Assembly: GCA_051453625.1 (NCBI GenBank)
Contig: JBOZIK010000001.1
Location: forward strand, 211,093,585-211,132,546
DNA: 38,962 nt
Origin: Welwitschia mirabilis
Lineage: Eukaryota; Gnetophyta; Gnetopsida; Welwitschiales
Reading direction: 5' to 3'
Part shown: positions 30,077-38,962 of the stretch, piece after piece
Position numbering within the stretch: position 1 is the first letter of the stretch
Layout of the letters: every line of letters begins with the position of its first letter
Notes under the pieces: generated by a model
Database searches by the model: none
What the model saw: the letters and a program-made list of their open reading frames with translations, nothing else
Told to the model about the DNA's origin: nothing
Position numbers and translations under genes: made by a program

Positions 30077-30615
30077 TTTTAATAGAAAGAATCAAACTCA
30101 AAAGACCATAAGTACAAACCTCAAGAGTGGAGTAGAGTGGTGAAACTAGGGTTTGCTTTTGGAGTACTCTGTAGCAGGTGAAGAGGTAGTTCTCACATGG
30201 ATCTAGTGCATCTTCCCCACATTGGAGTGATTTTGTCATGGTTTCCCCATGCAAGCACTATCTTGGATGGTTTCTAAACATGGTTTTTTAAGTTTAGAGC
30301 TTTTGCTCCTTGCAAGAAATGAAGTGGTATAGCACATCTTTAATGCATATTTAATAGCTCCTTAGTAGCATTACCTACTGTGAAAACTTAAAAGGGCATA
30401 ACAGTAATGCTTTGATCTCATGCTAGTTTTCCTATCCATGAGGGGAGGTTTTTTAATTACTAATTCATGAATTCTAAAAATCTAAAAGAGTAGGCTCAAG
30501 GATTTAACATGTCCAAAGTAGTAGAAGAAAGTTTCTACTATCCAATGACAGTGGAATTATTAGGTACCAAATCTTGTGTAGACTCAGGGGGGAAGTAAGC
30601 CTTAAAGCTTTCCTA

Positions 30616-30782
30616 NNNNNNNNNNNNNNNNNNNNNNNNNNNNNNNNNNNNNNNNNNNNNNNNNNNNNNNNNNNNNNNNNNNNNNNNNNNNNNNNNNNNN
30701 NNNNNNNNNNNNNNNNNNNNNNNNNNNNNNNNNNNNNNNNNNNNNNNNNNNNNNNNNNNNNNNNNNNNNNNNNNNNNNNNNN
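30616..30782. other. Assembly gap, 167 Ns
   Basis: No base information. It falls in the N-terminal part of LINE ORF1. Confidence 0.95.
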
Positions 30783-30794
30783 TTACTACAAGCT

Positions 30795-31282
30795 ATAAGA
30801 TAATTCCTATTAGAGATGGATTATTACATTTTGTTTTTAATTTTGAAGAACATATAAATAAGATATTACTAGCAGGACCATATTTCTTTAGCCATAGGGG
30901 TTTAGTTCTAACCAAATGGTCCTCTTTCATTCTTGATAAACCCACCATTTTTGAAAATATCTTAGTATGGATTTGTATCTCAAACCTACATTAGGAAACA
31001 TAGAATCTAGAGTTTTTCAACCTTATATGTTAAGAGAGTTTATTAAGCTTAACAAGAATACAAATCTAATGGCAAAAATAATAATAGCTAGAATATGTGT
31101 CTACATAAAATCAAATAGCTTTAAGGAAAAAAAAGTAGTATTGAATACTATGTAGGGGAATCAATTTCAACCTAGAGATTGTAAATATTCCATTATAATG
31201 TTTAAAGTTTGGTGAAAATGGGCATATGATAGAGAAATATAAGCAAAATAAGAAAGTGAAAATAATGACTAGTAAGAAGAAC
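30795..31282 (+). pseudogene. LINE ORF1: DUF4283-like domain and zinc knuckle
   Basis: L1 ORF1 protein binds the element RNA. From 30795 the plus strand reads IPIRDGLLHFVFNFEEHI, then ILLAGPYFFSHRGLVLTKW, then a segment ending ILVWICISNL. This follows the DUF4283 pattern of plant L1 ORF1 (F.F....D...vl..GPW.f.gr.L.L..W.P.f.........vWvrl..LP). Further on, ARICVYI matches the A.i.VEiD strand. The knuckle at 31199-31240 reads C-L-K-F-G-E-N-G-H-M-I-E-K-Y, a CxxCx4Hx4C motif in which the second and last Cys are Phe and Tyr. Frame changes lie between these blocks, and Ns begin at 31283. Confidence 0.75.
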
Positions 31283-31656
31283 NNNNNNNNNNNNNNNNNN
31301 NNNNNNNNNNNNNNNNNNNNNNNNNNNNNNNNNNNNNNNNNNNNNNNNNNNNNNNNNNNNNNNNNNNNNNNNNNNNNNNNNNNNNNNNNNNNNNNNNNNN
31401 NNNNNNNNNNNNNNNNNNNNNNNNNNNNNNNNNNNNNNNNNNNNNNNNNNNNNNNNNNNNNNNNNNNNNNNNNNNNNNNNNNNNNNNNNNNNNNNNNNNN
31501 NNNNNNNNNNNNNNNNNNNNNNNNNNNNNNNNNNNNNNNNNNNNNNNNNNNNNNNNNNNNNNNNNNNNNNNNNNNNNNNNNNNNNNNNNNNNNNNNNNNN
31601 NNNNNNNNNNNNNNNNNNNNNNNNNNNNNNNNNNNNNNNNNNNNNNNNNNNNNNNN
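31283..31656. other. Assembly gap, 374 Ns
   Basis: No base information. It covers the end of LINE ORF1; the three long ORFs called across it on both strands are mostly Ns. Just after it, at about 31670-31690, lies an A homopolymer. Confidence 0.95.
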
Positions 31657-32090
31657 ATTAAGAATAACCAAAAAAAAAAAAAAAAAAAAAGATCACAAAA
31701 ATAAATTAACTTTAGCTCCAAAAAATGACCTAATCATGAAAATAAATAAATATGATATTTTATCAAAAGAAAAAATAGAATAGATGTAGGAAAAGAAAAT
31801 AAGAAATCAGTAGGAAATAGACAAATAGGAAAATTAGTAGACAGAGTACATTTACGCATGCTAGGATACTCATTGAAAATACAACACCCATCAGAATTGT
31901 AAATGGGTCAGGATTAAAGAGAAAATGGAAATGATATGAAGAGAATTTGTTTAACGTGTTAGCAACAATCAAAATGGGGAAACTTGAACAAGCGTATAGA
32001 AGAATTAGAATGAATACCTGCAAAGGTAAAAATTGAGAAGGAGACAAAGGAGAACATTTGAGATAGTAAGTAATTTAAACTCTTCTTTTA
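31657..32090 (+). other. LINE ORF1-ORF2 spacer
   Basis: A-rich DNA between the ORF1 remnant and the endonuclease start, with no recognised domain. It may include the basic C-terminal part of ORF1 (a lysine- and asparagine-rich reading). Confidence 0.4.
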
Positions 32091-32830
32091 ATCATTATTT
32101 TATAGAATTGTATAGGCCTTGGGAATGGCCAAAAAATTTTCCATATTTTAAGTCTTTTAAAGGACTTACCAGTTTCTATGTATCTTCTTTAAGAAACCAT
32201 ATTAGATTTTGTAAGATTTAGTATTTTCTGCACAAAGTTCTCTTGGCTCTTTATTTCAGTTCCAAGTACACGTATTAAAGGAGGATTAATAATTCTTTAG
32301 AAGCATAATAACATCATTACTATTAGTAAAAGTAATAACCATTTCAAAGTGAATTAGATTTTAATAATAAAAGGAGTGAAATCACTAATTTATATGGGCC
32401 TTATGATGTAAACCAAAGATTAAAATGCCTATATCACATTACATTGGATTTCCTGGATATTATCATAGGAGATTTCAATCAGATCTCTAGTTCTCATGAG
32501 AAACTTGGTAATATTCCTAGCCTCTCTACTATTAATTATTACTAAGCATGCCAATAGCTATAGTCATGAAAATCTTCCTTTTCATGATGTAACCTATACT
32601 TAGAGTAATTTTAGAGAAGGGGTTAAGTTTGTTATGTTTGAAATTGATAAATTCCTAGTTAAAAGTTCAAATGACCATTATTTTCTCAAAGAAAGAGCAA
32701 GATTTTTTTTCTGATCATAGAACTTTAGTCCTACTTATGGATTCTTTTTAGAAGAAATATCTTTTTAGATTTGAGCACAACTGGCTAAAAGATCCAAACT
32801 TTATTGATATTATCAAGCTTACTTGGAACA
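32091..32830 (+). pseudogene. LINE ORF2 endonuclease domain
   Basis: The AP-type endonuclease nicks target DNA to prime reverse transcription. The start reads L-stop-NCIGLGNG at about 32100-32126, equivalent to the WNCRGLGN opening of plant L1 ORF2. The catalytic IIIGDFNQI lies near 32459-32485 (GDFN codons 32468-32479). FEHNWLKDPNFIDIIKLTW at about 32771-32827 matches the segment F.FE..WL.hp.F...V...W that follows the endonuclease. Several stops and frameshifts occur between these motifs, and the N-terminal SETK-like segment is eroded. Confidence 0.75.
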
Positions 32831-33289
32831 CTCCAATGTAAGGTAATTTTACTTATAGATTATTTCAAAACATAAAAATACCAAGGCATGAGTTAATAGT
32901 CTAGAAGAGATAGTTAAATGATCCCTTCCAAAATGTTAAAAATTAATTATTGAAAGAGATTACTATTATCCAAAATCTCAATGAGGCTACTAGCTCAAAT
33001 ACAAGTTATGAAAAGCATATTACCTTAAAAATTCATGACATATCCTCAAAAGAAGAAATACATTAAAAGTAAAGATCTAGAATTCAATGGCTAAAGGAAA
33101 TACATAGTTTTTTTTAAGATGGTTAACAAACATAAGTAAAATAACTGCATATGGTGAAGTGTGTCTACAATGAATTATAAGATAAATAGTCAACTTGTAA
33201 CTTCTTTTATCACATACTTTTAAAATATTTTTACAGAAAAATAAGTGAATTTCAAAAGTGTTCCAATTAACCCTTTTATTTTTGAAGAG

Positions 33290-34200
33290 TAGCTATGTTA
33301 TCTAAACCAAAGAGTTATGAAGGATGAAATCAAAAACACAATTAACTCAATGCAAAATAATTGAGCCCCATATCCTAATGGCTTTACTATTAAATTCTAC
33401 TGGACCTTCTAGGACACCATCAAATGTGATGTTTATAGTATAGTTCAAAAAAATTTCAATAAAGTACCTTTTACAAACTTTTCAATGATACTCTTATCAT
33501 GATTATTACTAAATTATAAGATGCATAAAATCCTTATTAGTATTAACCAATTAGTCTTTGCAACATTTTCTATATTATTTATTCTGATATCATCACTAAC
33601 AGAATCAAAATGCTTCTTTCATATATGGTTTTATCTTCTCAATTTTTCTTTATATTAGGTAAATTAATTCATGATAATATCATTTTAATCAAAGAAATTA
33701 TTCACATACACCACTAAAAAAATAAGCCCATAATGTTCTTAAATCTTGATATAGCTAAAGAATTTAACATAGTTCAATTAAAATAGTGGATTACATATTA
33801 AAGGAGTGTGGTCTTCTTACATACCTCAGGCATCTTATTTATTTCTATAATGCGATCCTTCTCTATTATGATTAATGGTAAATGATATGGTTATTTCTAA
33901 AGTAGTAGTGACCTTCATCAAGTGATCCTCTATCTCATTTCATTTTTGCTCTTATGATGGATTCTTGAGCTAGATTATTTTACCAAAGATAGATCTCAGT
34001 AACTAAATTATCCCCCTCCTATTCCATTCTTTAGTTCATAGATGACACTTTCTTGTGCCTTGACTTTAGTATTCTTATAATCTGGCAAGCTCATAAGATC
34101 TTAAATGAGTTTCTTAATTTTTTAGGTCTTATAATCAATTGGCATAAATCTAAGCTCTCCTTAATGAACACTTCCTAGAAAAGGAAGTCAAACATTTTAA
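33290..34200 (+). pseudogene. LINE ORF2 reverse transcriptase domain
   Basis: The motifs follow the L1 RT order on the plus strand. PNGFTIKFYWTF (about 33377-33411) matches KAPGPDGF...FY...W. IITNRIKMLL is followed by the QSAFIPGR-like FFFILGKLIHDNIILIKEII (about 33640-33705). Motif A reads LNLDIAKEFN (about 33736-33767), where the first Asp (33748-33750) is kept and AYD has become EFN. The active-site FADD-like motif reads FIDDTFLCLDF at 34035-34067, with both Asp intact. INWHKSKLSL (about 34135-34164) matches the following LN..KS motif. Stops and frameshifts separate these blocks. Confidence 0.85.
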
Positions 34201-35170
34201 AAGTTCTTTGTATACTTCTTGGATGCTTATCTTGGGCTTTCTCTAAATTTTGATTATATTGTTAAAAATATTCACCCTTCCTTAGTAAGGAAAATTGTAG
34301 CTTGATTGACTAGATGAGATAATAAATTTATATCAAGTGTAGGAAAAATCTTTCTAGCAAATCTTATTTGGCAAGCATGATTATTTACCCTATCAGTTGC
34401 TTTCCTATTTTCAAAAAAAAAATTTCTAGCTTGATTAATAATGTACTAGAGATTTCATTTGGTTGGGTGGCAAATCTCATAAGAGGCTCTATCTCATAAA
34501 CTTTGAGTTAACAGATATGCCAAAAAAGGTAGGTGATCTTAGAATTAGAAAAACTCTAGATATGGGTAAATTCATTCTAGTAAACAACTATTATAGACTC
34601 TATATAGATAACAAGATTCATTAGATAAGGTTTTTTAAGAAAGGCTATAGTAAAAAAGAAAGGCATTGCATTTTCTGGAGGTAAATGATTCACTCCACAA
34701 GAGAGGTTTGACCATAGGTTTTTGAAAATCAAACTCTTCCTAGTTAAAATGGAAAAATAAGCATTTAAAAAATATATCAAAATTTATTTGACTATGACCA
34801 TAGATGGAAAAAATTATGGAAGCTTAACATTCCTAAGAAAATTAAGATGTTTTAGTGGTATATGTTTAAGAGTTGCATTCCAACAATGAATAAGCTTATC
34901 TAAAGATGTTTAAGAGTTGACCAAGATTATCCCATGTGCTATGAAGGTAATGAATCTTAATATTAACTATTCATTCAATGTTCATTTATGAAAGGTCTTT
35001 AGAGAGACTTGAATATCTTTTCCCCTCTCTTATTAGCTTGAACACCTTTAATTATTTCAAGAAAAATAACTTCATGATCATGGGAGCTTGGATTTTATAG
35101 AAGCATAGATGTAATATTATTTTCTAATAAGAAAATGTCTCTCTCTAAAAGCTAAAATTTACAATTATTT
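34200..35170 (+). pseudogene. LINE ORF2 C-terminal region with zf-RVT-like domain
   Basis: Downstream of RT the readings NIHPSLVRKIVAWL, MPKKVGDLRIRKTL (matching P...GGLG.R.L...N.AL) and WKKLWKLNIPKKIKMF (about 34808-34852) lead into a DP.CP.C-like segment (DQDYPMCYEGNES, about 34918-34960). This is the zf-RVT arrangement W..lW...vPPKi..F.W......lpt...L....CP.C...ES..H. The first Cys of the zinc site is Tyr here. A GAWILWKHRCNIIF stretch (about 35085-35125) matches the IaW.iWk.RN...F segment before the RNase H-like domain of plant L1. An ORF at 34577-34780 (minus) is an antisense shadow. Confidence 0.75.
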
Positions 35171-35399
35171 AGTAGATTAGAGAATTAGATTAGATCCATG
35201 TCTATAAAAAAATAGATTGCTTAAACCTTAAAAACAAAATCAAGTTCGACTTGCAGGGCGATGCACAATAGAGAGCATCTAAACCCCACTAGAGAGGAGC
35301 ATTGAAATAACATCAGAGCATTTGAAGTAGTCTTAATGTACTAGAAGATATGGGAAAGGCCTTGAGAACTAAACTAGCAAAGCATGATGCTCTATTGAA

Positions 35400-36130
35400 T
35401 CATGATAAAACTTAGGAAGTCTTCAAAGCTACAGGATGAGATTTTTATGTTTTAATCCTAAGAGGCATGATCCAGATATTTTAAAGAAGTTCTTTAAAAA
35501 CTTGAATGGGATATCTACCCACATAGGTAATAATGTTATTTTCATTGATATTTATTTTATCAGTGATATTATCTGCAAAAGTTCTTATGATATTAGGCTT
35601 AAAAGAAATGCTTCTAAAACATCCATAGCTTCATAGTTAAAAGATTTATAAGGAAAATCTTATGTAAGAGAGGAGGAATCTATAGAATAAAGGATCTTTG
35701 AAGGCCTTCTGATTTTTGAGATGCTCTGATTATGAAATACTTCATCTTGGAAGGTCACTTTGATAAAATAAATGAGCTTCACTTTCACTTATTGGTTAAC
35801 ATAATGGGAGAATTTTAAAGAGATCTTCCCTTTTTTCTCTCAAATTCTCTTCACTTCTCTCTCCAAATTTGTAAGGTAAGATATGAATGCTTTATTTGAC
35901 TTCTTTACCAAAGAAAAATATAGATAGATGCTGGAATTCTAGGTTGGTAAGATATCCTAAGGGGTCCTATTCAAAATTCGCTGCTATGGGAGCCTCCAAA
36001 ATATAGTCAAAATAATGAAAAGCATAGCCTCCTCGTGCCTATTGGACCCACTAATGATGTTTTAGAAGAGAAATATTAGTCTGATATATAGGAAAGTGAT
36101 TAGCCTCAGTAGGAATAAGAAATCGAAAAA
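35400..36130 (+). pseudogene. Unassigned coding relic near the LINE 3' end
   Basis: Where a plant L1 would have RNase H or 3' UTR, two stretches look protein-like on the plus strand but do not read as RNase H. 35436-35636 encodes FNPKRHDPDILKKFFKNL and a following VIFIDIYFISDII segment. 35740-35890 encodes LEGHFDKINELHFHLLVNIM, then a stop, then DLPFFLSNSLHFSLQI. A third run, LWEPPKYSQNNEKHSLLV, is at about 35980-36034. The layout is reminiscent of the plant transposon-associated domain with a YP.LV..Fy.Nl...vrG motif followed by a LL..i.....nlp.fl motif. That resemblance is from memory and unverified. It may be captured or inserted DNA. Confidence 0.35.
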
Positions 36131-36413
36131 AAAAAAAATTCAATCCATTTTCATCAATCTACTTGCTCAAATTCCTTCCACATCTACTTCTAATAAATAC
36201 CATTTTTTTGATGTAAACTCATCGAGTATGTTAGTTTAGATCCTATACCTGATTGAAATGGGGAATCAAGGTTGAATATATTAAATGCTAATTTTTTGAG
36301 CTTTGATTACTAGTGGGATTTCTATAGAGATTGGAAAAATATCTTTTAAGTTATGATGTATATCCCTTTGTCTTATATTTTTATATAATATATATTTACC
36401 GTTTCTTAAAAAA
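36131..36413 (+). other. LINE 3' UTR and A tail
   Basis: AT-rich, non-coding, ending in TTTACCGTTTCTTAAAAAAA, a form common at the 3' ends of plant L1 copies. The A tail is short (7 A's before GG). Confidence 0.6.
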
Positions 36414-36428
36414 AGGACAAAGGAAGAA
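36411..36428 (+). repeat. Right target-site duplication of the LINE
   Basis: AAAAGGACAAAGGAAGAA, 15 of 18 identical to 30059-30076. The A's overlap the LINE tail, so the exact edge is uncertain by a few bases. Confidence 0.6.
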
Positions 36429-37030
36429 TCAATGTTAGTTTTCTTCTTTTTTTTACTTTTTTACTTAAAGTTCTTTTACTAACCTTGAGCATCATAATAT
36501 TTACTCGAATGTTTCCTTTTAAATTCTTTGCATCTATGAAGCATTACCTAAAAATATTTTTTTTTAAGTTAAGAAATTAATTTCAAGGTCATATGTTTTA
36601 TAATATAAGTAATCTGTAACACCAAGAATTCTCCCCAATCACTTTGAAGTGTGTGCCATTTCTTCCATAGGGGTGTGTACCAGCCATCATCTTTTGAGCT
36701 GCATCTTTGATTAAGATGAATGTCTACTTTTAGTTATGAGGACAATTTGATCAAAATCTTAGCTGAATATCCCCATCTTTCATAGTTAGAAAGGAAAAAA
36801 AAATGGACTGTAATTCACCTCATTTGTAGTTCACAAGCCTCACTTCAGAAGATACACTACTATTTGGAAAATTTTATTATTTGGAAATGAGCATTTATGA
36901 ATCCATAAAGATGACTAAAATTAGAGATCTAGAGATTCTAGTGACATAGGAGGTGGTTATAATGAATCATAATATAAGATTTCAATCAGATTTTAATGTC
37001 ACTAATGGTTAGGGATGTTTTAGAAATAGA

Positions 37031-37091
37031 ATATGTTGTGGATCGTTTGACTAAATCACATCCTAATAGTAAACGAATCCACAACACATAT
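37031..37091. repeat. Inverted repeat with 22-base loop
   Basis: atatgttgtggatcgttt (37031-37048) pairs with aaacgaatccacaacacatat (37071-37091), with two unpaired insertions in the right arm and one further extra base. Its function is unknown; it could be a relic of facing element ends or a structured RNA. Confidence 0.75.
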
Positions 37092-37800
37092 TCATCTTTG
37101 ATATATATATATAGAATAGGAAATCATTAATTTTCTTTATCTTTGAAGCATTTTAGAAGCAATGTTATAGAGGTTCTTAATGAAACCCTAAGTTTTAGTC
37201 TTTTTCTACAATAAATCTCCATTGAGCTTATGGACTACGATTACTATAGTGTTTTCAGGCCTTTGACTAGTCTTCAACTCAACTCTACACTACTTTTCTA
37301 CATGACACTTGATCTCAGAGAAGCCAATGAGTAGAAAAGATCTCAAATTTTCTAGAAATTATAGAGTTCAATTGTAGATTTCATAGAACAATTGTAGGAC
37401 ATGATTTAGAAATAGTTTCATATTCATGATTGTAGAGGTAGCACCATTTCATGCCACTTCAGCTTTTTTACCCATTGTTCATATCCTTGTGGATGACATT
37501 ACATCATGCCCTATGATTATGGATTCCTCATAAGAGATCATAATGCAAGTTTAAAAGAGGTCAGAAAAGAGTTAAAAGTGCACTTCATCTTGATGAATCA
37601 GAGATAGTAGTTCTTAAACATGGAATCTAGCAAGTCAAGGGTGTCATATAGGTTCTTCTTCTTCTTTATTTTTACTAATTTTACTTAATTAGAAGTTTTA
37701 CATTATGAAGAGACAAGAAATTGGATATTCTTGTTATTTCTATTCTAATCTATGTCTTGGGTCACATGCCTCTTATTTTCCATGTCTATCAAAATATGAT

Positions 37801-37854
37801 TATTGTCTAATCATAGTTAATTAGAAATATTATTACTGTCTAATCATAGTTAAT
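37801..37854 (+). repeat. 21-bp direct repeat, 33-bp period
   Basis: tattgtctaatcatagttaa at 37801 recurs as tactgtctaatcatagttaa at 37834, with one mismatch. Confidence 0.85.
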
Positions 37855-38769
37855 ATCTTTCTTTAATTTATTTTACGTTTAAACTATAGAATGATTAGGC
37901 CTTTTTTTAAATTTAATAATTTAACATGATTGTTAAGAAGAAAAAAATGAATTGCTATAATATGCTTCACAACCTACACCCCTCATAAGGCCATTAAAGC
38001 AAAAATGAATTTTCAATCATTAAGGAAAATGTCATCTTGTGTTTTGCTCAAATTGATTTTCTAGGAAGCCCTGAGATATCTCATTGGCAATTCATAATTC
38101 TTTTACGACAATAAAATTTATATTTTCTTTAAAGGATGAAATACATTAGGCATGATTTTAACAATAGAAAGAAACAAGTTTTGTATATTTTCTAGCTAAC
38201 ACTGTTGAGAATGATAGAATGGTCTTCATTCACTATGGAAACTAAGGGATATGGGTTGTCCTTCATACCTATGATGATGGCATTTTAAAAGTACCTATTA
38301 TGCTTGAAACAATTCTTATTTTTATTTATTATGATTAAAGCAAAGGAAAAGATAATAAAAATTAAAACAAGGGAAGGTTTGGCTTTTATGGATAATACAA
38401 ATATACAACACTACTGAGGCATCCAAAAGAAACTATTTGAATGGCGATTCATATGTCATAACTAGCCCAAGCTACTTGTTAGGGAAGGCATCCTTTTGAG
38501 TTGGAATTGCCCCTAGTTCAAAAGATGTTCACTCATTTTTCTAAGGACTTATAAACATATTGATAATGAAAGCTTGTAAAACCAAGAAATTTAATTTAGC
38601 TTAGTATAAAATGCAATGGAGGTTAAAAAAAAAAAAGTACAATGAAAATAAAACATTTTTTAACATGAATTAATAACATAACACAAGGGAGATAAATCAT
38701 TAAGTATTAATGACTAGATCAAGTGAGAATGTTGCATTGAATTTATAAGAAGTAACATATGCATAATAT

Positions 38770-38935
38770 TGAATTAATTTATGTTATATTACATTATGTT
38801 ATAATATAATCTATTATTACATTATCTTACATTATATATTATATAAAATTCTCTTATGTTATAACCCATTATATTATATTATTATATAATATAATATAAT
38901 ATAATATTATATTATATTATATGCATAATATTGTA
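38770..38935. repeat. AT-only low-complexity, partly palindromic tract
   Basis: The sequence is almost pure A/T, built from TTATA, TATTA and ATAAT words. The part 38870-38922 is a near palindrome made of (AATAT)n-type repeats. It could form cruciforms and is a likely replication-slippage or breakage site. Confidence 0.85.
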
Positions 38936-38962
38936 ATCTTCTTTTAATTATATGCATGATAT

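Larger units (their letters stand above)
30077..36413 (+). mobile_element. Decayed L1-type LINE, about 6.3 kb
   Basis: This is a plus-strand non-LTR retrotransposon with the plant L1 plan: a 5' leader (30077-30500), ORF1 with a DUF4283-like RNA-binding domain and zinc knuckle, ORF2 with AP-type endonuclease, RT and a zf-RVT-like C-terminus, a 3' UTR, and a 3' end TTTACCGTTTCTTAAAAAAA at about 36394-36413. The length fits a full-length plant L1 of about 6 kb. Imperfect 18-bp repeats flank it. Two N runs (30616-30782 and 31283-31656) hide parts of ORF1 and the ORF1-ORF2 spacer. ORFs near 30057-30254 (minus), 31763-32047 (minus) and 32033-32221 (plus) do not match LINE frames and are chance. Confidence 0.8.
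36429..38760. other. Unassigned AT-rich DNA at the right end
   Basis: No gene, RNA gene or known element was recognised in either strand, and there are no open frames of useful length. A tgtaacaccaagaattc string at 36616-36632 resembles the TGTAACACC start of some gypsy LTRs, but no partner or internal region was found. Only the small repeats listed separately stand out. Confidence 0.5.

Noticed and set aside
30057-30254. 65-codon minus-strand ORF next to the LINE start
   Set aside because: It overlaps the LINE target duplication and leader, and no domain or conserved motif is seen.
31763-32047. 94-codon minus-strand ORF rich in F, L and S
   Set aside because: It is antisense to the A-rich LINE spacer; composition alone explains it.
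36616-36632. tgtaacaccaagaattc as a gypsy LTR start
   Set aside because: Only the first nine bases fit, and no partner LTR, PBS, purine-rich tract or target duplication was found.
1-38962. tRNA, rRNA or other structural RNA genes, and intact host genes
   Set aside because: No tRNA-like cloverleaf box pairs or rRNA-like sequence was noticed, and every protein signal seen belongs, or may belong, to a broken mobile element. A dedicated RNA search was not possible.

Overview
The window looks like repeat-rich, AT-rich intergenic DNA from a flowering plant nuclear genome, given as a draft scaffold with many N runs. The plant origin is inferred from the element families: an Athila-type Ty3/gypsy element, Ty1/copia elements primed by initiator tRNA-Met, and a plant L1 LINE with a DUF4283-type ORF1. 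I see no intact host gene, rRNA, tRNA, CRISPR array or bacterial-style operon. Nearly every recognisable protein signal is a broken transposable-element fragment with stops and frameshifts, so coding calls are given as pseudogenes with approximate edges.

Layout. (1) 1-6240, plus strand: decayed Athila-like gypsy element. It has gag (1-1400), an aspartic protease (1498-1680), a short protease/RT linker (2515-2747), a long non-coding 3' internal region, and a probable LTR with a TATA box near 5719. The RT, RNase H and integrase are not visible. (2) 6305-27913, minus strand: the main structure of the window. One copia family occurs as a head-to-tail array of five internal regions (unit 0 truncated, units 1-4 end to end). 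Single LTRs sit between neighbours: LTR-A to about 9730, LTR-B 13857-14276, LTR-C 18138-18488, LTR-D about 22713-23050, LTR-E 27568-27913. Each full unit keeps the copia order gag, zinc knuckle, protease, integrase, RT, RNase H when read on the minus strand. (3) 27914-30058: unassigned AT-rich DNA, ending in a short stretch that resembles the C-terminus of a gypsy polyprotein. (4) 30077-36413, plus strand: a decayed L1 LINE with ORF1 (DUF4283 and zinc knuckle), ORF2 (endonuclease, RT, zf-RVT-like C-terminus), a 3' A tail and an imperfect 18-bp target-site duplication. (5) 36429-38962: unassigned AT-rich DNA with a hairpin, a short direct repeat and an AT-only simple-sequence tract.

The genes do not form a working pathway; this is a graveyard of retroelements. 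The item most worth following up is the shared-LTR copia array. Its copies differ by about 20 percent where I counted by hand, so it is old. Its members carry private lesions: a deletion of the N-terminal RT in unit 2, catalytic changes in RT, and GA microsatellites that grew inside the LTR. Several 100-N gaps are flanked by near-identical sequence, so they are probably unmerged contig overlaps rather than real gaps.
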